The notes beneath the pieces were generated by a model. The model saw only the letters and a list, made by a program, of their open reading frames with translations, was not told where the DNA came from and did no database searches. A stretch of DNA of 5,751 nucleotides, from the NCBI GenBank assembly GCA_945861235.1, contig CAMATV010000225.1:1-5751 (forward strand), read 5' to 3'. Positions within the stretch are counted from its first letter, which is position 1. Each line of letters starts with the position of its first letter. Source of the DNA: Opitutus sp. GAS368 (GTDB lineage: Bacteria > Verrucomicrobiota > Verrucomicrobiia > Opitutales > Opitutaceae). Shown one piece after another: positions 1-5,751 of this stretch. The position numbers and the translations under genes are program-made.

Positions 1-1
1 G

Positions 2-598
2 GAGATCATCATCGTCGATGACTGCTCGACCGACGGCACGCGCGAAATCCTCCGCACCGAAATCGCCCCGCTCGTCGCCAAAATCATCTACCACGACGTC
101 AATCAGGGCAAAGGCGCCGCGCTCCGTACCGGCATCGCCGCTGCCACCGGCGACGCTGTCATCATCCAGGACGCCGACCTCGAATACGACCCCAACGAAT
201 ACCCGCGCCTCCTCAAACCCATCATCGACGGCAAGGCCGACGTCGTCTTCGGCTCCCGTTTCTCCGGCGGAGACGCCCACCGCGTCGTCTATTTCTGGCA
301 CATGGTCGGCAACAAATTTCTCACGTTGCTCTCCAACATGGCGACCAATCTCAACCTCACCGACATGGAGACTTGCTACAAAGTTTTCCGTCGCGAGGTG
401 ATTCAAAAAATCAAGATCGAGGAAAATCGCTTCGGCTTCGAGCCCGAGATCACCGCCAAGGTCGCACGTTCCGGCTCCGTGATCTACGAGGTCGGCATCA
501 GCTACTACGGTCGCACCTACGCCGAGGGGAAAAAAATTGGCTGGCGCGACGGTTTCCGCGCACTCTGGGCCATCGGAAAATACAATTTTTTCCAGTGA
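2..598 (+). CDS. Family 2 glycosyltransferase, N-terminus cut by window edge
   Basis: The last 198 codons of a GT-A fold glycosyltransferase of the polyprenyl-phosphate sugar transferase (DPM1-like) type, which usually moves a sugar from a nucleotide donor to a lipid phosphate or glycan at the inner face of the membrane. Visible residues show the nucleotide-binding IVDDCSTDGT motif (4-13), NQGKGAALRTG (34-44), the metal-binding DxD as QDADLEYDP (56-63, Asp57 and Asp59), the FGSRF segment (83-87), TDMETCYKVFR (120-130) and the C-terminal NRFGFEPEIT helix region (142-151). About 30 residues, including the first beta strand and a start codon, should lie left of the window. The protein ends at residue 198 with no C-terminal membrane helices, unlike GtrB- or ArnC-type relatives, so it is probably soluble or peripheral. 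An in-frame ATG at 302 is internal, not the start. The family is certain; donor and acceptor cannot be read from the sequence. It stands convergent to hisC and appears unrelated to the genes on its right. Confidence 0.93.
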   Translation, partial: EIIIVDDCSTDGTREILRTEIAPLVAKIIYHDVNQGKGAALRTGIAAATGDAVIIQDADLEYDPNEYPRLLKPIIDGKADVVFGSRFSGGDAHRVVYFWHMVGNKFLTLLSNMATNLNLTDMETCYKVFRREVIQKIKIEENRFGFEPEITAKVARSGSVIYEVGISYYGRTYAEGKKIGWRDGFRALWAIGKYNFFQ

Positions 599-769
599 GC
601 GGGCGCCACCCGCGCGCACCTCTCTCGCACTCCGCTTTGCTGTAAAGGCCAGACCGGTTCGTTCGGAGGATGCGATCAGGGCTATTCCGTCGGGCTGGAG
701 TGCGCGCATCGCCCTCCCACCGCAGACGAGCTCGCCCCGCCCGTCACACCTGCCCGTGGCGTCCTGCCG
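599..769. other. Convergent intergenic gap without a clear terminator
   Basis: These 171 bases separate the stops of the glycosyltransferase and hisC. A short GCGGG/CCCGC inverted repeat (599-603 with 609-613) starts just after the glycosyltransferase stop, but no T-run follows it. A longer perfect 8-base inverted repeat, CGCACTCC (626-633) with GGAGTGCG (697-704), encloses 63 bases. Neither is a typical intrinsic terminator on either strand. I see no coding potential worth calling here. Confidence 0.5.
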
Positions 770-1864
770 TCAAACCCGTGTGGCGATGGCCAACTCAGAT
801 ATAAAGCGCGCGTTTTGCGCGGGCGTTCCCACGGTAATCCTCACCCATTCAGGCAACCCGTAGGACCTGACCGGCCGCACAATCACACCTCTCCGTTGCA
901 GCGCGTTGAACACCCGCTCGCCGTCTCCCACGCGCACCAACATAAAATTCGCGACACTGCGCACCACCTCGAGCCCCAGCCCTTCACATCCTCGCACGAG
1001 GTCGGCGAGGCCCGCGCGATTTTCTCGCGCCGTTTTTTCGGCGAAATCGCTGTCGTCCAGTGCGGCCAGCGCCGCCGCCTGGGCGATCGCGTTGACGTTG
1101 AAGGGTTGCTTCACGCGGTTCAGCAAGGCGCACATTTCCGCACTACCGTAGCCATAGCCCACGCGGAGGGAGGCGAGCCCGTAAATTTTAGAAAACGTCC
1201 GCAGGCAGATTATTTTTCGCCCCTCGGCGATCAGCGGACGCAGGTCGGGGGCGTTGACCAGGAATTCCGCGTAGGCTTCGTCAAACACCCCGACCACGTG
1301 TTCGGGTAGCGCTCGCGCAAACGCTAGTACTTCCGCCTCCGTGTTTGCCGTCCCCGTCGGGTTGTTGGGCGTACACACGAACACCAGCTTTGTCCGCGGC
1401 GTGATCGCGGCCGCCATCGCGTCCAAGTCATGCCGCCATTCGCGCAAGGGCACTTCGACCGGGGTGGCGCCGAACAACCGCGTCACCAGTTTGTAGACCA
1501 CAAATGCCGGCGCGGCCATCACCACCTCGTCGCCTTCCCGGAGAAACACGTGACCGAGTAGTTCGATGATTTCGTTCGAGCCGTTCCCCACGATAAACTG
1601 CTCAGCAGCCAACCCCCACCGCGTCGCCAATTTTTGCCTCAGCGAAAAACACCCGCCATCAGGGTAAAGTTCGCCGTGCTCCAACGCCCGCTTGGCCGCC
1701 GCCACCGCGAGCGGCGACGAACCCCAAGGATTTTCATTCGATGCCAGCTTGATGATTCCCGCCGGATCGAGCCCCAACTCGCGCGCCACATCCTCGATGG
1801 GCTTGCCCGGTTCATAAACGGGCTGCGTGAGCACCGACGGTTTCACCAACGTATCAAGTTTCAT
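770..1864 (-). CDS. hisC: Histidinol-phosphate aminotransferase (HisC)
   Basis: A fold-type I pyridoxal-phosphate aminotransferase that converts imidazole-acetol phosphate and glutamate to histidinol phosphate and 2-oxoglutarate, in cytosolic histidine synthesis. At 364 residues it is full length for the family. Visible signatures are LASNENPWG (40-48), LYPDGG (66-71) with the Tyr67 that in the family reaches the cofactor phosphate across the dimer, NGSNEII (94-100), NNPTGT (167-172), DEAYAEF (195-201) with Asp195 facing the pyridine nitrogen, FSKIYGLASLRVGYG (224-238) with Schiff-base Lys226 and Arg234, and VRITVGTP (341-348) with the substrate-binding Arg342. The N-terminal VKPSVLTQPVYEPGKPIEDVAR segment positions fit HisC starts, so the ATG at 1864 is chosen although only a weak GAAG precedes it. 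It lies 111 bases after the HAD gene stop and may be its own transcription unit or the operon tail. No other his gene is in the window. HisC-like enzymes can also act on aromatic amino acids, a possible alternative role. Confidence 0.93.
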   Translation of the reverse strand: MKLDTLVKPSVLTQPVYEPGKPIEDVARELGLDPAGIIKLASNENPWGSSPLAVAAAKRALEHGELYPDGGCFSLRQKLATRWGLAAEQFIVGNGSNEIIELLGHVFLREGDEVVMAAPAFVVYKLVTRLFGATPVEVPLREWRHDLDAMAAAITPRTKLVFVCTPNNPTGTANTEAEVLAFARALPEHVVGVFDEAYAEFLVNAPDLRPLIAEGRKIICLRTFSKIYGLASLRVGYGYGSAEMCALLNRVKQPFNVNAIAQAAALAALDDSDFAEKTARENRAGLADLVRGCEGLGLEVVRSVANFMLVRVGDGERVFNALQRRGVIVRPVRSYGLPEWVRITVGTPAQNARFISELAIATRV

Positions 1865-1873
1865 TGCTTCACT

Positions 1874-1886
1874 GGAACACGGTTCC
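1874..1886. repeat. Small GGAAC/GTTCC hairpin just upstream of hisC
   Basis: A 5-base perfect inverted repeat with a 3-base loop lies 10 to 22 bases before the hisC start, next to the purine-rich AAGGGGGAA stretch that is too far upstream to be a normal ribosome binding site. It could fold in the hisC leader or be a half-site pair for a regulator, but arms this short occur by chance. The rest of the 111-base gap shows no sigma70-like promoter: a TTGACC hexamer on the minus strand (1964-1959) has no matching -10 box. Confidence 0.2.
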
Positions 1887-1975
1887 CCCTTCCCTCGGAA
1901 GCACGAAATTGCCTGACACCCGGCTAACTGCCGACGCCCAGCGGCGGCCCCGCGCCCCGGTCAATTCCCTGCTGA

Positions 1976-2584
1976 TTATTTCCGACTCGCGACCCGCACC
2001 CACTTCATGCCCGCCGCCTCCGCCGCACGCATCCCCGGCTCGGCATCTTCGAACACCAAACAGTGCGTCGGCTCCACCGCCATTTTTTTCGCCGCCAATA
2101 AAAACATGTCCGGCGCCGGCTTCCCGTGCACCACATCGTCAGCCGACACCACCACCGGAAAAAGCGCGGCCAGCCCCTTCAGCTCCAGCGTGCGCCGCAC
2201 GATGTCGCGGGGGCCACCCGACGCGATCGCCACCGGATGCGTCGCCGCAACCCGCCGCGCAAACGCGACCACCGGCTCGATCAGCGCCGCCTCGTACGTC
2301 CGCGCGGAAAACAAGACTTCCTTCTCGTGAAACACCTTCCATGGATCGATTTTCAACCCGTAGTGCGTCGCCAGCAGTTCCGCCACCCGCAAGGTCGGCA
2401 CACCACCGAGCGAGTAAAACAAATCTTCACTCAATGTCCCGGGCATCCCCGCCCGTCGCATGGCCTCGTCCCACGCCAGATAGTGCAACGGCATCGTGTC
2501 CACGAGCGTGCCGTCGAGATCAAATATGTAGCCAGCAAAGTTTCCGTCCGGAATCTCCAGTTTCATGCGAGCGGTCACGCTCAC
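1976..2584 (-). CDS. HAD-superfamily phosphatase, YqaB / beta-phosphoglucomutase-like
   Basis: A 202-residue haloacid-dehalogenase enzyme of subfamily IA with a small helical C1 cap. Motif I is FDLDGTLVDT (21-30) with nucleophile Asp22 and acid/base Asp24; motif II is Ser122 in AIASGG (119-124); motif III is Lys155 in HGKPAPD (153-159); motif IV is FEDAEPGM (178-185) with Glu179 and Asp180. The cap spans roughly residues 33-100. The KPAPD-FLLAAKKM and VFEDAEPG-AAEAAGM regions closely resemble E. coli YqaB (fructose-1-phosphatase), so a sugar-phosphate phosphatase is likely; a phosphoglucomutase is the alternative. The start is GTG at 2584: GAAGG (2595-2591) lies 6 bases upstream, while the in-frame ATG at 2566 has no such site. 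The ATG overlapping at 2586 is in another frame and stops at once. The gene follows the TauE-type permease by 40 bases and is likely co-transcribed with it. The substrate and any link to arsenic are unknown. Confidence 0.9.
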   Translation of the reverse strand: MSVTARMKLEIPDGNFAGYIFDLDGTLVDTMPLHYLAWDEAMRRAGMPGTLSEDLFYSLGGVPTLRVAELLATHYGLKIDPWKVFHEKEVLFSARTYEAALIEPVVAFARRVAATHPVAIASGGPRDIVRRTLELKGLAALFPVVVSADDVVHGKPAPDMFLLAAKKMAVEPTHCLVFEDAEPGMRAAEAAGMKWVRVASRK

Positions 2585-2599
2585 ATCCGCCCTTCAGTT

Positions 2600-2612
2600 T
2601 TCAACCTTCAAC
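2600..2612. repeat. Two TTCAAC direct repeats in the permease-phosphatase gap
   Basis: The 40-base gap contains TTCAAC twice (2600-2605 and 2607-2612) with a 7-base period, read on the other strand as GTTGAAGGTTGAA. It sits just upstream of the GAAGG ribosome binding site of the phosphatase. AT-rich TTCAAC-type runs between GC-rich genes are something I associate with some Verrucomicrobiota, but two copies are too few to be sure this is more than chance. Confidence 0.3.
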
Positions 2613-2624
2613 TGCGCCGCCCGC

Positions 2625-3338
2625 TCAGGTGATCACGAGCTTCACCACCGCCACGAGCAGCACGAGCGCCAGCGCTGGGCGCAACTGCGCAGGCCGCGCC
2701 ACTCGACTGCCCCAGCGCGAACCCAGCAGCCCCCCCGCGGTCGCCGCGACCACCAGCCAAGGCCACGACGCCGGCAATTGTCCCAGCGATCCAACATGGC
2801 CGAGTAGTCCCGCCGCTGAATTGACCAAAATAAATGGCGCCGATACCGCCGCCGCCGTCTTCGGCTCTGCCCAACGAAAAAACAAAATCAACGGCGTCAA
2901 AAAAATCCCTCCGCCCACCCCAATTAATCCTGAAATAAATCCGATCGACGCACCCACAAGGACGATCACCCACCCCGACGGCCGCCGCACCTCTGCCCCC
3001 AGCGCCGCGGGAATCAAGAGCCGCCCCGCCGCAAACAAAAGCACCGCCGCTACGAGCCAACGAAACACCTCCGCACTCAACTGCCAGCCACCGCCCAGAT
3101 ACGCGCAGGGCGCCGCCACGACCGCAAAGGGCCAAAATAGCCGCCACGCGAAATGTCCGGCGCGGACAAAGATCACCGTGCCGATCAGCGAGACCACCAC
3201 ATTGAGCACGAGCGCCGTCGGCTTCATCGCCGCCGGCTCGAAGCCAGCAAGCGCCATCACCGCCAAGTAGCCGGACGCCCCACCATGCCCGACGGTCGCG
3301 TAGAGCGCAGCCACCAAAAAGAAAACGCCCGCGATCAC
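2625..3338 (-). CDS. TauE/SafE family (sulfite exporter-like) membrane permease
   Basis: A polytopic inner-membrane protein of 237 residues, within or slightly under the usual family length, with about eight hydrophobic segments. The two-fold repeat of the TauE/SafE (former DUF81) family is visible: the first half has YATVGHGGASGYLA (13-26) followed by KPTALVLN (39-46), and the second has GLIGVGGGIFLTPL (137-150) followed by KTAAAVSAPFILVN (160-173). Family members move sulfite, sulfonates or other small organic anions, generally outward, but most are uncharacterised, so the substrate here is open. The start is GTG at 3338: GGAAAGGG (3351-3344) lies 5 bases before it, a good ribosome binding site, and the first membrane segment begins almost at residue 1. 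It follows arsJ by 116 bases on the same strand and precedes the HAD phosphatase by 40 bases, so it may be expressed with the arsenate genes. Involvement in arsenic or sulfur-anion export is inference only. Confidence 0.92.
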   Translation of the reverse strand: MIAGVFFLVAALYATVGHGGASGYLAVMALAGFEPAAMKPTALVLNVVVSLIGTVIFVRAGHFAWRLFWPFAVVAAPCAYLGGGWQLSAEVFRWLVAAVLLFAAGRLLIPAALGAEVRRPSGWVIVLVGASIGFISGLIGVGGGIFLTPLILFFRWAEPKTAAAVSAPFILVNSAAGLLGHVGSLGQLPASWPWLVVAATAGGLLGSRWGSRVARPAQLRPALALVLLVAVVKLVIT

Positions 3339-3343
3339 GGCCG

Positions 3344-3351
3344 CCCTTTCC
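3344..3351 (-). promoter_or_regulatory. Ribosome binding site deciding the permease GTG start
   Basis: GGAAAGGG on the minus strand ends 5 bases before the GTG at 3338. It decides this non-ATG start, because no in-frame ATG lies near the beginning of the membrane domain. Confidence 0.6.
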
Positions 3352-3454
3352 GCTCCAGGGGAGTTCGGTGCTGTTTATCCATCGCACTCGTCATTGCCGC
3401 GCGCACCGAGCCGACGCAATCAAACTGGCACGCGGCCAACCCAAAACCGGCGGG

Positions 3455-4702
3455 TCACTCGCCGCCCCCGAGCTTCACTCCCCCCGCCACCAGTTTTTCC
3501 GGATGCGCCGCCTGCCGCGGCAACGCCAGCGCGATCACCGCCGCTGCCAGCACAAACACCAACGTCCCCCACAGACATCCCGCGAGCCCGCCCCACTGAA
3601 AAAGCGCGCCCGACAACAGGCATCCCACTAGCCGCCCACCCGCATTCGCCATGTAATAAAACCCGACGTTTAACGCCACTTTGTCGCCGTCCGTGTAATC
3701 AAGAATCAGATAGGAATGAACCGCCGAATTCAGCGCAAACACCGCGCCAAACACCGCGAGCCCACTGACGATCACCACGCCCGCCGGCGCCCCCGCCGCG
3801 AGCGCCAGCGGCACCGCCGCCGCGACACCCGCGAGGCCAAAGGCCAGACCCGCCGCCATCCCGCCCGCCGGCACCCGCCCGCGAAACACCAGCGGCGCGG
3901 CCGACTGCACCAGGCCGTAACCAATCACCCAGCACGCCATGAACGCCCCCACCCGCGCCCCGCTCCACCCGAGCGACGCGCTCAAGAATACCGGCACACC
4001 CACCACGAACCAAATGTCGCGCGCCCCAAAGAGAAAAAACCGCGCCGCCGACAGCACGTTCACCGCCCGCGTCTTCGCAAAGAGGTCCCCCCAGCCCGCC
4101 TTCTGCTTCGCCGTGCCCATCGCCCCCGGCAGCGTCACCGACGCCGCGATCAGCACCGCCAGCAACGCCCCCGCCATCACGACCAGCCCGCCCGCAAATC
4201 CCGCCACGCTCAGCAAAAACCCGCCGAGAAAAAAGCCGCAGCCTTTCAACGCGTTCTTCGATCCCGTGAGCAGCGCCACCCACCGGAATAGCGCCCCCCG
4301 CCCCTCGTCGCCCGTCGGCACCAGCACCTTGATCGCACTCTTCGCACTCATCTTCGTAAGGTCTTTCGCGATACCCGACAGCGCCTGCGCCGCCATCACG
4401 TAGCTCACCGCCCAGCCCGTGGCCCACGCCGGATTGAGCAACGCAAGCATCCCCAGCGCCACCACCTGCAACGCCAACCCCGCGAGCAACGTCACCCGCA
4501 GCCCCAGCCGACTCGCCAGCCACCCGCCAAACACATTCGTGACGATCCCGAAAAACTCGTAGAACAAAAACAGCATCGCCAACCGCACCGGCGGGTACCC
4601 GAGCTGCGCGAAGTGCAAGAGCACGAGCATCCGCAGCGCCCCGTCCGTCAGCGTAAACCCCCAATAAGCCGCCGTGACCACGATGTAATTCCGCAGATTC
4701 AC
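3455..4702 (-). CDS. arsJ: ArsJ, organoarsenical (1-arseno-3-phosphoglycerate) exporter
   Basis: A major-facilitator permease of 415 residues with about 12 predicted membrane helices, located in the inner membrane. ArsJ exports 1-arseno-3-phosphoglycerate; outside the cell this unstable ester hydrolyses to arsenate and 3-phosphoglycerate, which gives arsenate resistance. Segments I recognise as typical of ArsJ are YWGFTLTDGALRMLVLLHF (13-31), LFLFYEFFGIVTNVFGGWL (44-62), SGIAKDLTKMSAKSAIK (109-125) and HSYLILDYTDGDKVALN (329-345) followed by VGFYYMANAGGRLVG (346-360). The adjacent upstream dedicated GAPDH, which makes the substrate, confirms the call. The start is GTG at 4702, the first start after an in-frame stop 9 bases upstream. 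AAGGA precedes it with a long spacing of 11 bases, so translation may be weak or coupled. The gene begins 89 bases after the GAPDH stop, across a strong stem-loop. The C-terminal 20 residues are poorly conserved hydrophilic tail. Confidence 0.93.
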   Translation of the reverse strand: MNLRNYIVVTAAYWGFTLTDGALRMLVLLHFAQLGYPPVRLAMLFLFYEFFGIVTNVFGGWLASRLGLRVTLLAGLALQVVALGMLALLNPAWATGWAVSYVMAAQALSGIAKDLTKMSAKSAIKVLVPTGDEGRGALFRWVALLTGSKNALKGCGFFLGGFLLSVAGFAGGLVVMAGALLAVLIAASVTLPGAMGTAKQKAGWGDLFAKTRAVNVLSAARFFLFGARDIWFVVGVPVFLSASLGWSGARVGAFMACWVIGYGLVQSAAPLVFRGRVPAGGMAAGLAFGLAGVAAAVPLALAAGAPAGVVIVSGLAVFGAVFALNSAVHSYLILDYTDGDKVALNVGFYYMANAGGRLVGCLLSGALFQWGGLAGCLWGTLVFVLAAAVIALALPRQAAHPEKLVAGGVKLGGGE

Positions 4703-4740
4703 GTCAGGTCATTTCCTTTCTTCTCCGCCGGTCGCCGCGA

Positions 4741-4766
4741 GCGTGCGCGCGGGGCCCGCGCCACGC
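4741..4766. other. GC-rich stem-loop between GAPDH and arsJ
   Basis: GCGTG (4741-4745) pairs with CACGC (4762-4766), and inside it GCGCGG (4747-4752) pairs with CCGCGC (4756-4761) around a 3-base loop, with one unpaired C at 4746. It is the strongest inverted repeat I found outside genes. No T-run follows on the minus strand, so it is not a classic intrinsic terminator. In the transcript it would sit between the two cistrons, where such structures can protect the upstream message or set the ratio of the two proteins. This role is inference. Confidence 0.5.
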
Positions 4767-4791
4767 CAACCCGTGAATTCGCCTCCGCCGT

Positions 4792-5751
4792 TCACAGCGA
4801 AACCGCCACCTTTCGCGTCAACTCCGCCATCCGGTTCGAATAACCCCACTCGTTGTCATACCATGCGTAAATTTTCACCATGCGCTGGTTCACCACCATC
4901 GTCGACAGCGCATCGATAATCGCCGACCGCGGGTCGCCCTTGTAGTCCACCGACACCAACGGCCGCGTCTCAAATCCCAAAATCCCTTTCAACGGCCCGC
5001 TCTCGCTCGCCGCCTTCAGCAACGCGTTCACCTCCTCGACAGTCGTGGCTCGCTGCATCTGGAAAACACAGTCCGTCAGCGACCCCGTCAGCAATGGCAC
5101 CCGCACCGCGTGGCCGTTCAACTTCCCAAGCAGCTCCGGATAAATCATCCCAATGGCCGTCGCGCTCCCCGTCGTCGTCGGGATCAGCGACATCCCCGCC
5201 GCCCGCGCCCGTCGCAAATCCGAGTGCGGCGCGTCGACGAGCGTCTGCGTGTTCGTCACATCGTGCAGCGTCGTGATCGCCCCATGCTCGATGCCGATTC
5301 CCTCGTGCATCACTTTGACGACCGGCGCGAGACAGTTGGTCGTGCACGATGCGTTGGTGAGCAACCGGTGCTTCGCCGGTTCGTAGAGCCCGTCGTTCAC
5401 GCCCATCACGATATTGAGCGCATCACCCTTCACGGGCGCCGCCACGATCACTTTTTTCACGCCACGCTCAAAATACACCGCGAGATCCGCCGGCGTGCGA
5501 AATTTCCCGCTACACTCGAGCACGATCTCCACCCCGTGCCCCGCCCAATCCACGTCGCCCGGCCGGCGGTGCCCGCTAAAAGCGATGCTCGCCGCGCCCA
5601 CCCGGATCACTTCGTTCCCGCCGACCCGTTCGGCCACCGCCTCGTGGGCCCACCGCCCCTGCACGGAATCAAAACTGAGCAAATGCGCCGCGCACTCCGC
5701 GCCGCCGACGGGGTCGTTGATCAGCGCCACCTCAAACTCCGGCCAGCCCCA
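4792..5751 (-). CDS. ArsJ-associated glyceraldehyde-3-phosphate dehydrogenase, N-terminus cut by window edge
   Basis: The last 319 codons of a GAPDH whose start, with the NAD-binding GxGxxG segment, lies right of the window; about 20 residues are missing. The frame reads WGWPEFEVALINDP from the edge, so the GTG at 5730 is an internal valine codon. In visible numbering the catalytic cysteine is Cys136 in NASCTTNCLAP (133-143; codon 5346-5344) and the catalytic histidine is His163 (codon 5265-5263). Their spacing of 27 residues matches ordinary GAPDH. The loop after the histidine reads HDVTNTQ rather than the usual HAYTGDQ, a mark of the ArsJ-associated branch. Substrate-phosphate regions DLRRARAAGMSLIPTTTGSA (178-197) and NGHAVRVP (212-219) and the C-terminal WYDNEWGYSNRM (297-308) are intact. 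It is expected to use arsenate with glyceraldehyde 3-phosphate to form 1-arseno-3-phosphoglycerate, which ArsJ, encoded 89 bases downstream, exports. A housekeeping glycolytic role is the less likely alternative. Confidence 0.93.
   Translation of the reverse strand, partial: WGWPEFEVALINDPVGGAECAAHLLSFDSVQGRWAHEAVAERVGGNEVIRVGAASIAFSGHRRPGDVDWAGHGVEIVLECSGKFRTPADLAVYFERGVKKVIVAAPVKGDALNIVMGVNDGLYEPAKHRLLTNASCTTNCLAPVVKVMHEGIGIEHGAITTLHDVTNTQTLVDAPHSDLRRARAAGMSLIPTTTGSATAIGMIYPELLGKLNGHAVRVPLLTGSLTDCVFQMQRATTVEEVNALLKAASESGPLKGILGFETRPLVSVDYKGDPRSAIIDALSTMVVNQRMVKIYAWYDNEWGYSNRMAELTRKVAVSL

Noticed and set aside
18..401. Open frame of 127 codons at the left edge
   Set aside because: It overlaps the glycosyltransferase in another frame and translates to Ser/Pro/Thr/Arg-rich sequence without any domain.
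807..821. CGCGC/GCGCG hairpin followed by CTTTAT on the minus strand, terminator-like
   Set aside because: It lies inside hisC before the stop and encodes part of the conserved C-terminal region; the short T-stretch is interrupted, so termination there is unlikely.
1959..1964. TTGACC as a possible -35 box for hisC on the minus strand
   Set aside because: No TATAAT-like hexamer occurs at 16-18 bases downstream, only GC-rich sequence.
1864..3270. Open frame of 468 codons on the plus strand
   Set aside because: It lies antisense to the phosphatase and permease genes, whose motifs are clear, and its translation is a low-complexity Pro/Ser/Ala/Arg-rich sequence typical of shadow frames in GC-rich DNA.
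2608..3387. Open frame of 259 codons overlapping the permease
   Set aside because: It is a shifted frame of the permease gene without the family motifs; the Gly/Arg/Ala-rich translation is compositional.
3699..4664. Open frame of 321 codons on the minus strand
   Set aside because: It is an alternate frame inside arsJ, rich in Gly, Ala and Arg with no domain; the arsJ frame has recognisable conserved segments.
5728..5730. GTG as the start of the GAPDH gene
   Set aside because: The frame stays open to the window edge and the preceding residues WGWPEFE match the GAPDH N-terminal region; a start here would lose the cofactor-binding strand.
1..5751. CRISPR array, tRNA, rRNA or insertion sequence
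   Set aside because: No regularly spaced repeats, tRNA-like cloverleaf, rRNA segment, transposase or terminal inverted repeats were seen on either strand.

Overview
This GC-rich bacterial window carries six protein-coding genes, two of them cut by the window edges, and no RNA genes, mobile elements or CRISPR arrays that I can see. A glycosyltransferase gene runs left to right at the left edge. It converges with a tight set of five genes read right to left, in transcription order: glyceraldehyde-3-phosphate dehydrogenase (GAPDH), arsJ, a TauE/SafE-type permease, a HAD phosphatase and hisC.

The clearest biology is the GAPDH-arsJ pair (3455-5751). ArsJ is a major-facilitator permease that exports 1-arseno-3-phosphoglycerate. 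The dedicated GAPDH makes that compound from arsenate and glyceraldehyde 3-phosphate. Together they form a known arsenate resistance route that needs no arsenate reduction. The GAPDH belongs to the ArsJ-associated branch, shown by a His-Asp-Val-Thr-Asn-Thr-Gln loop around its catalytic histidine. Any ArsR-type repressor, arsenate-responsive promoter or other ars genes would lie to the right of the window, because the GAPDH gene runs off that edge.

Downstream of arsJ on the same strand are a two-fold-repeat TauE/SafE permease (116 bases after arsJ, GTG start with a good ribosome binding site) and a YqaB/beta-phosphoglucomutase-like HAD phosphatase (40 bases further, also a well-supported GTG start). 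They may be co-transcribed with the arsenate genes, but nothing in their sequence ties them to arsenic. After a 111-base gap comes a full-length histidinol-phosphate aminotransferase (hisC), apparently without other histidine genes nearby. The 171-base convergent gap (599-769) separates hisC from the glycosyltransferase and holds only weak inverted repeats.

The host is probably a free-living GC-rich bacterium. The style of hisC and the glycosyltransferase, A-runs inside GC-rich genes and a TTCAAC direct repeat between two genes remind me of Verrucomicrobiota (Opitutales-like). That is an impression from memory, not a demonstrated assignment. I found no convincing undescribed system. The best open question is whether the permease and phosphatase belong functionally to the arsenate module.
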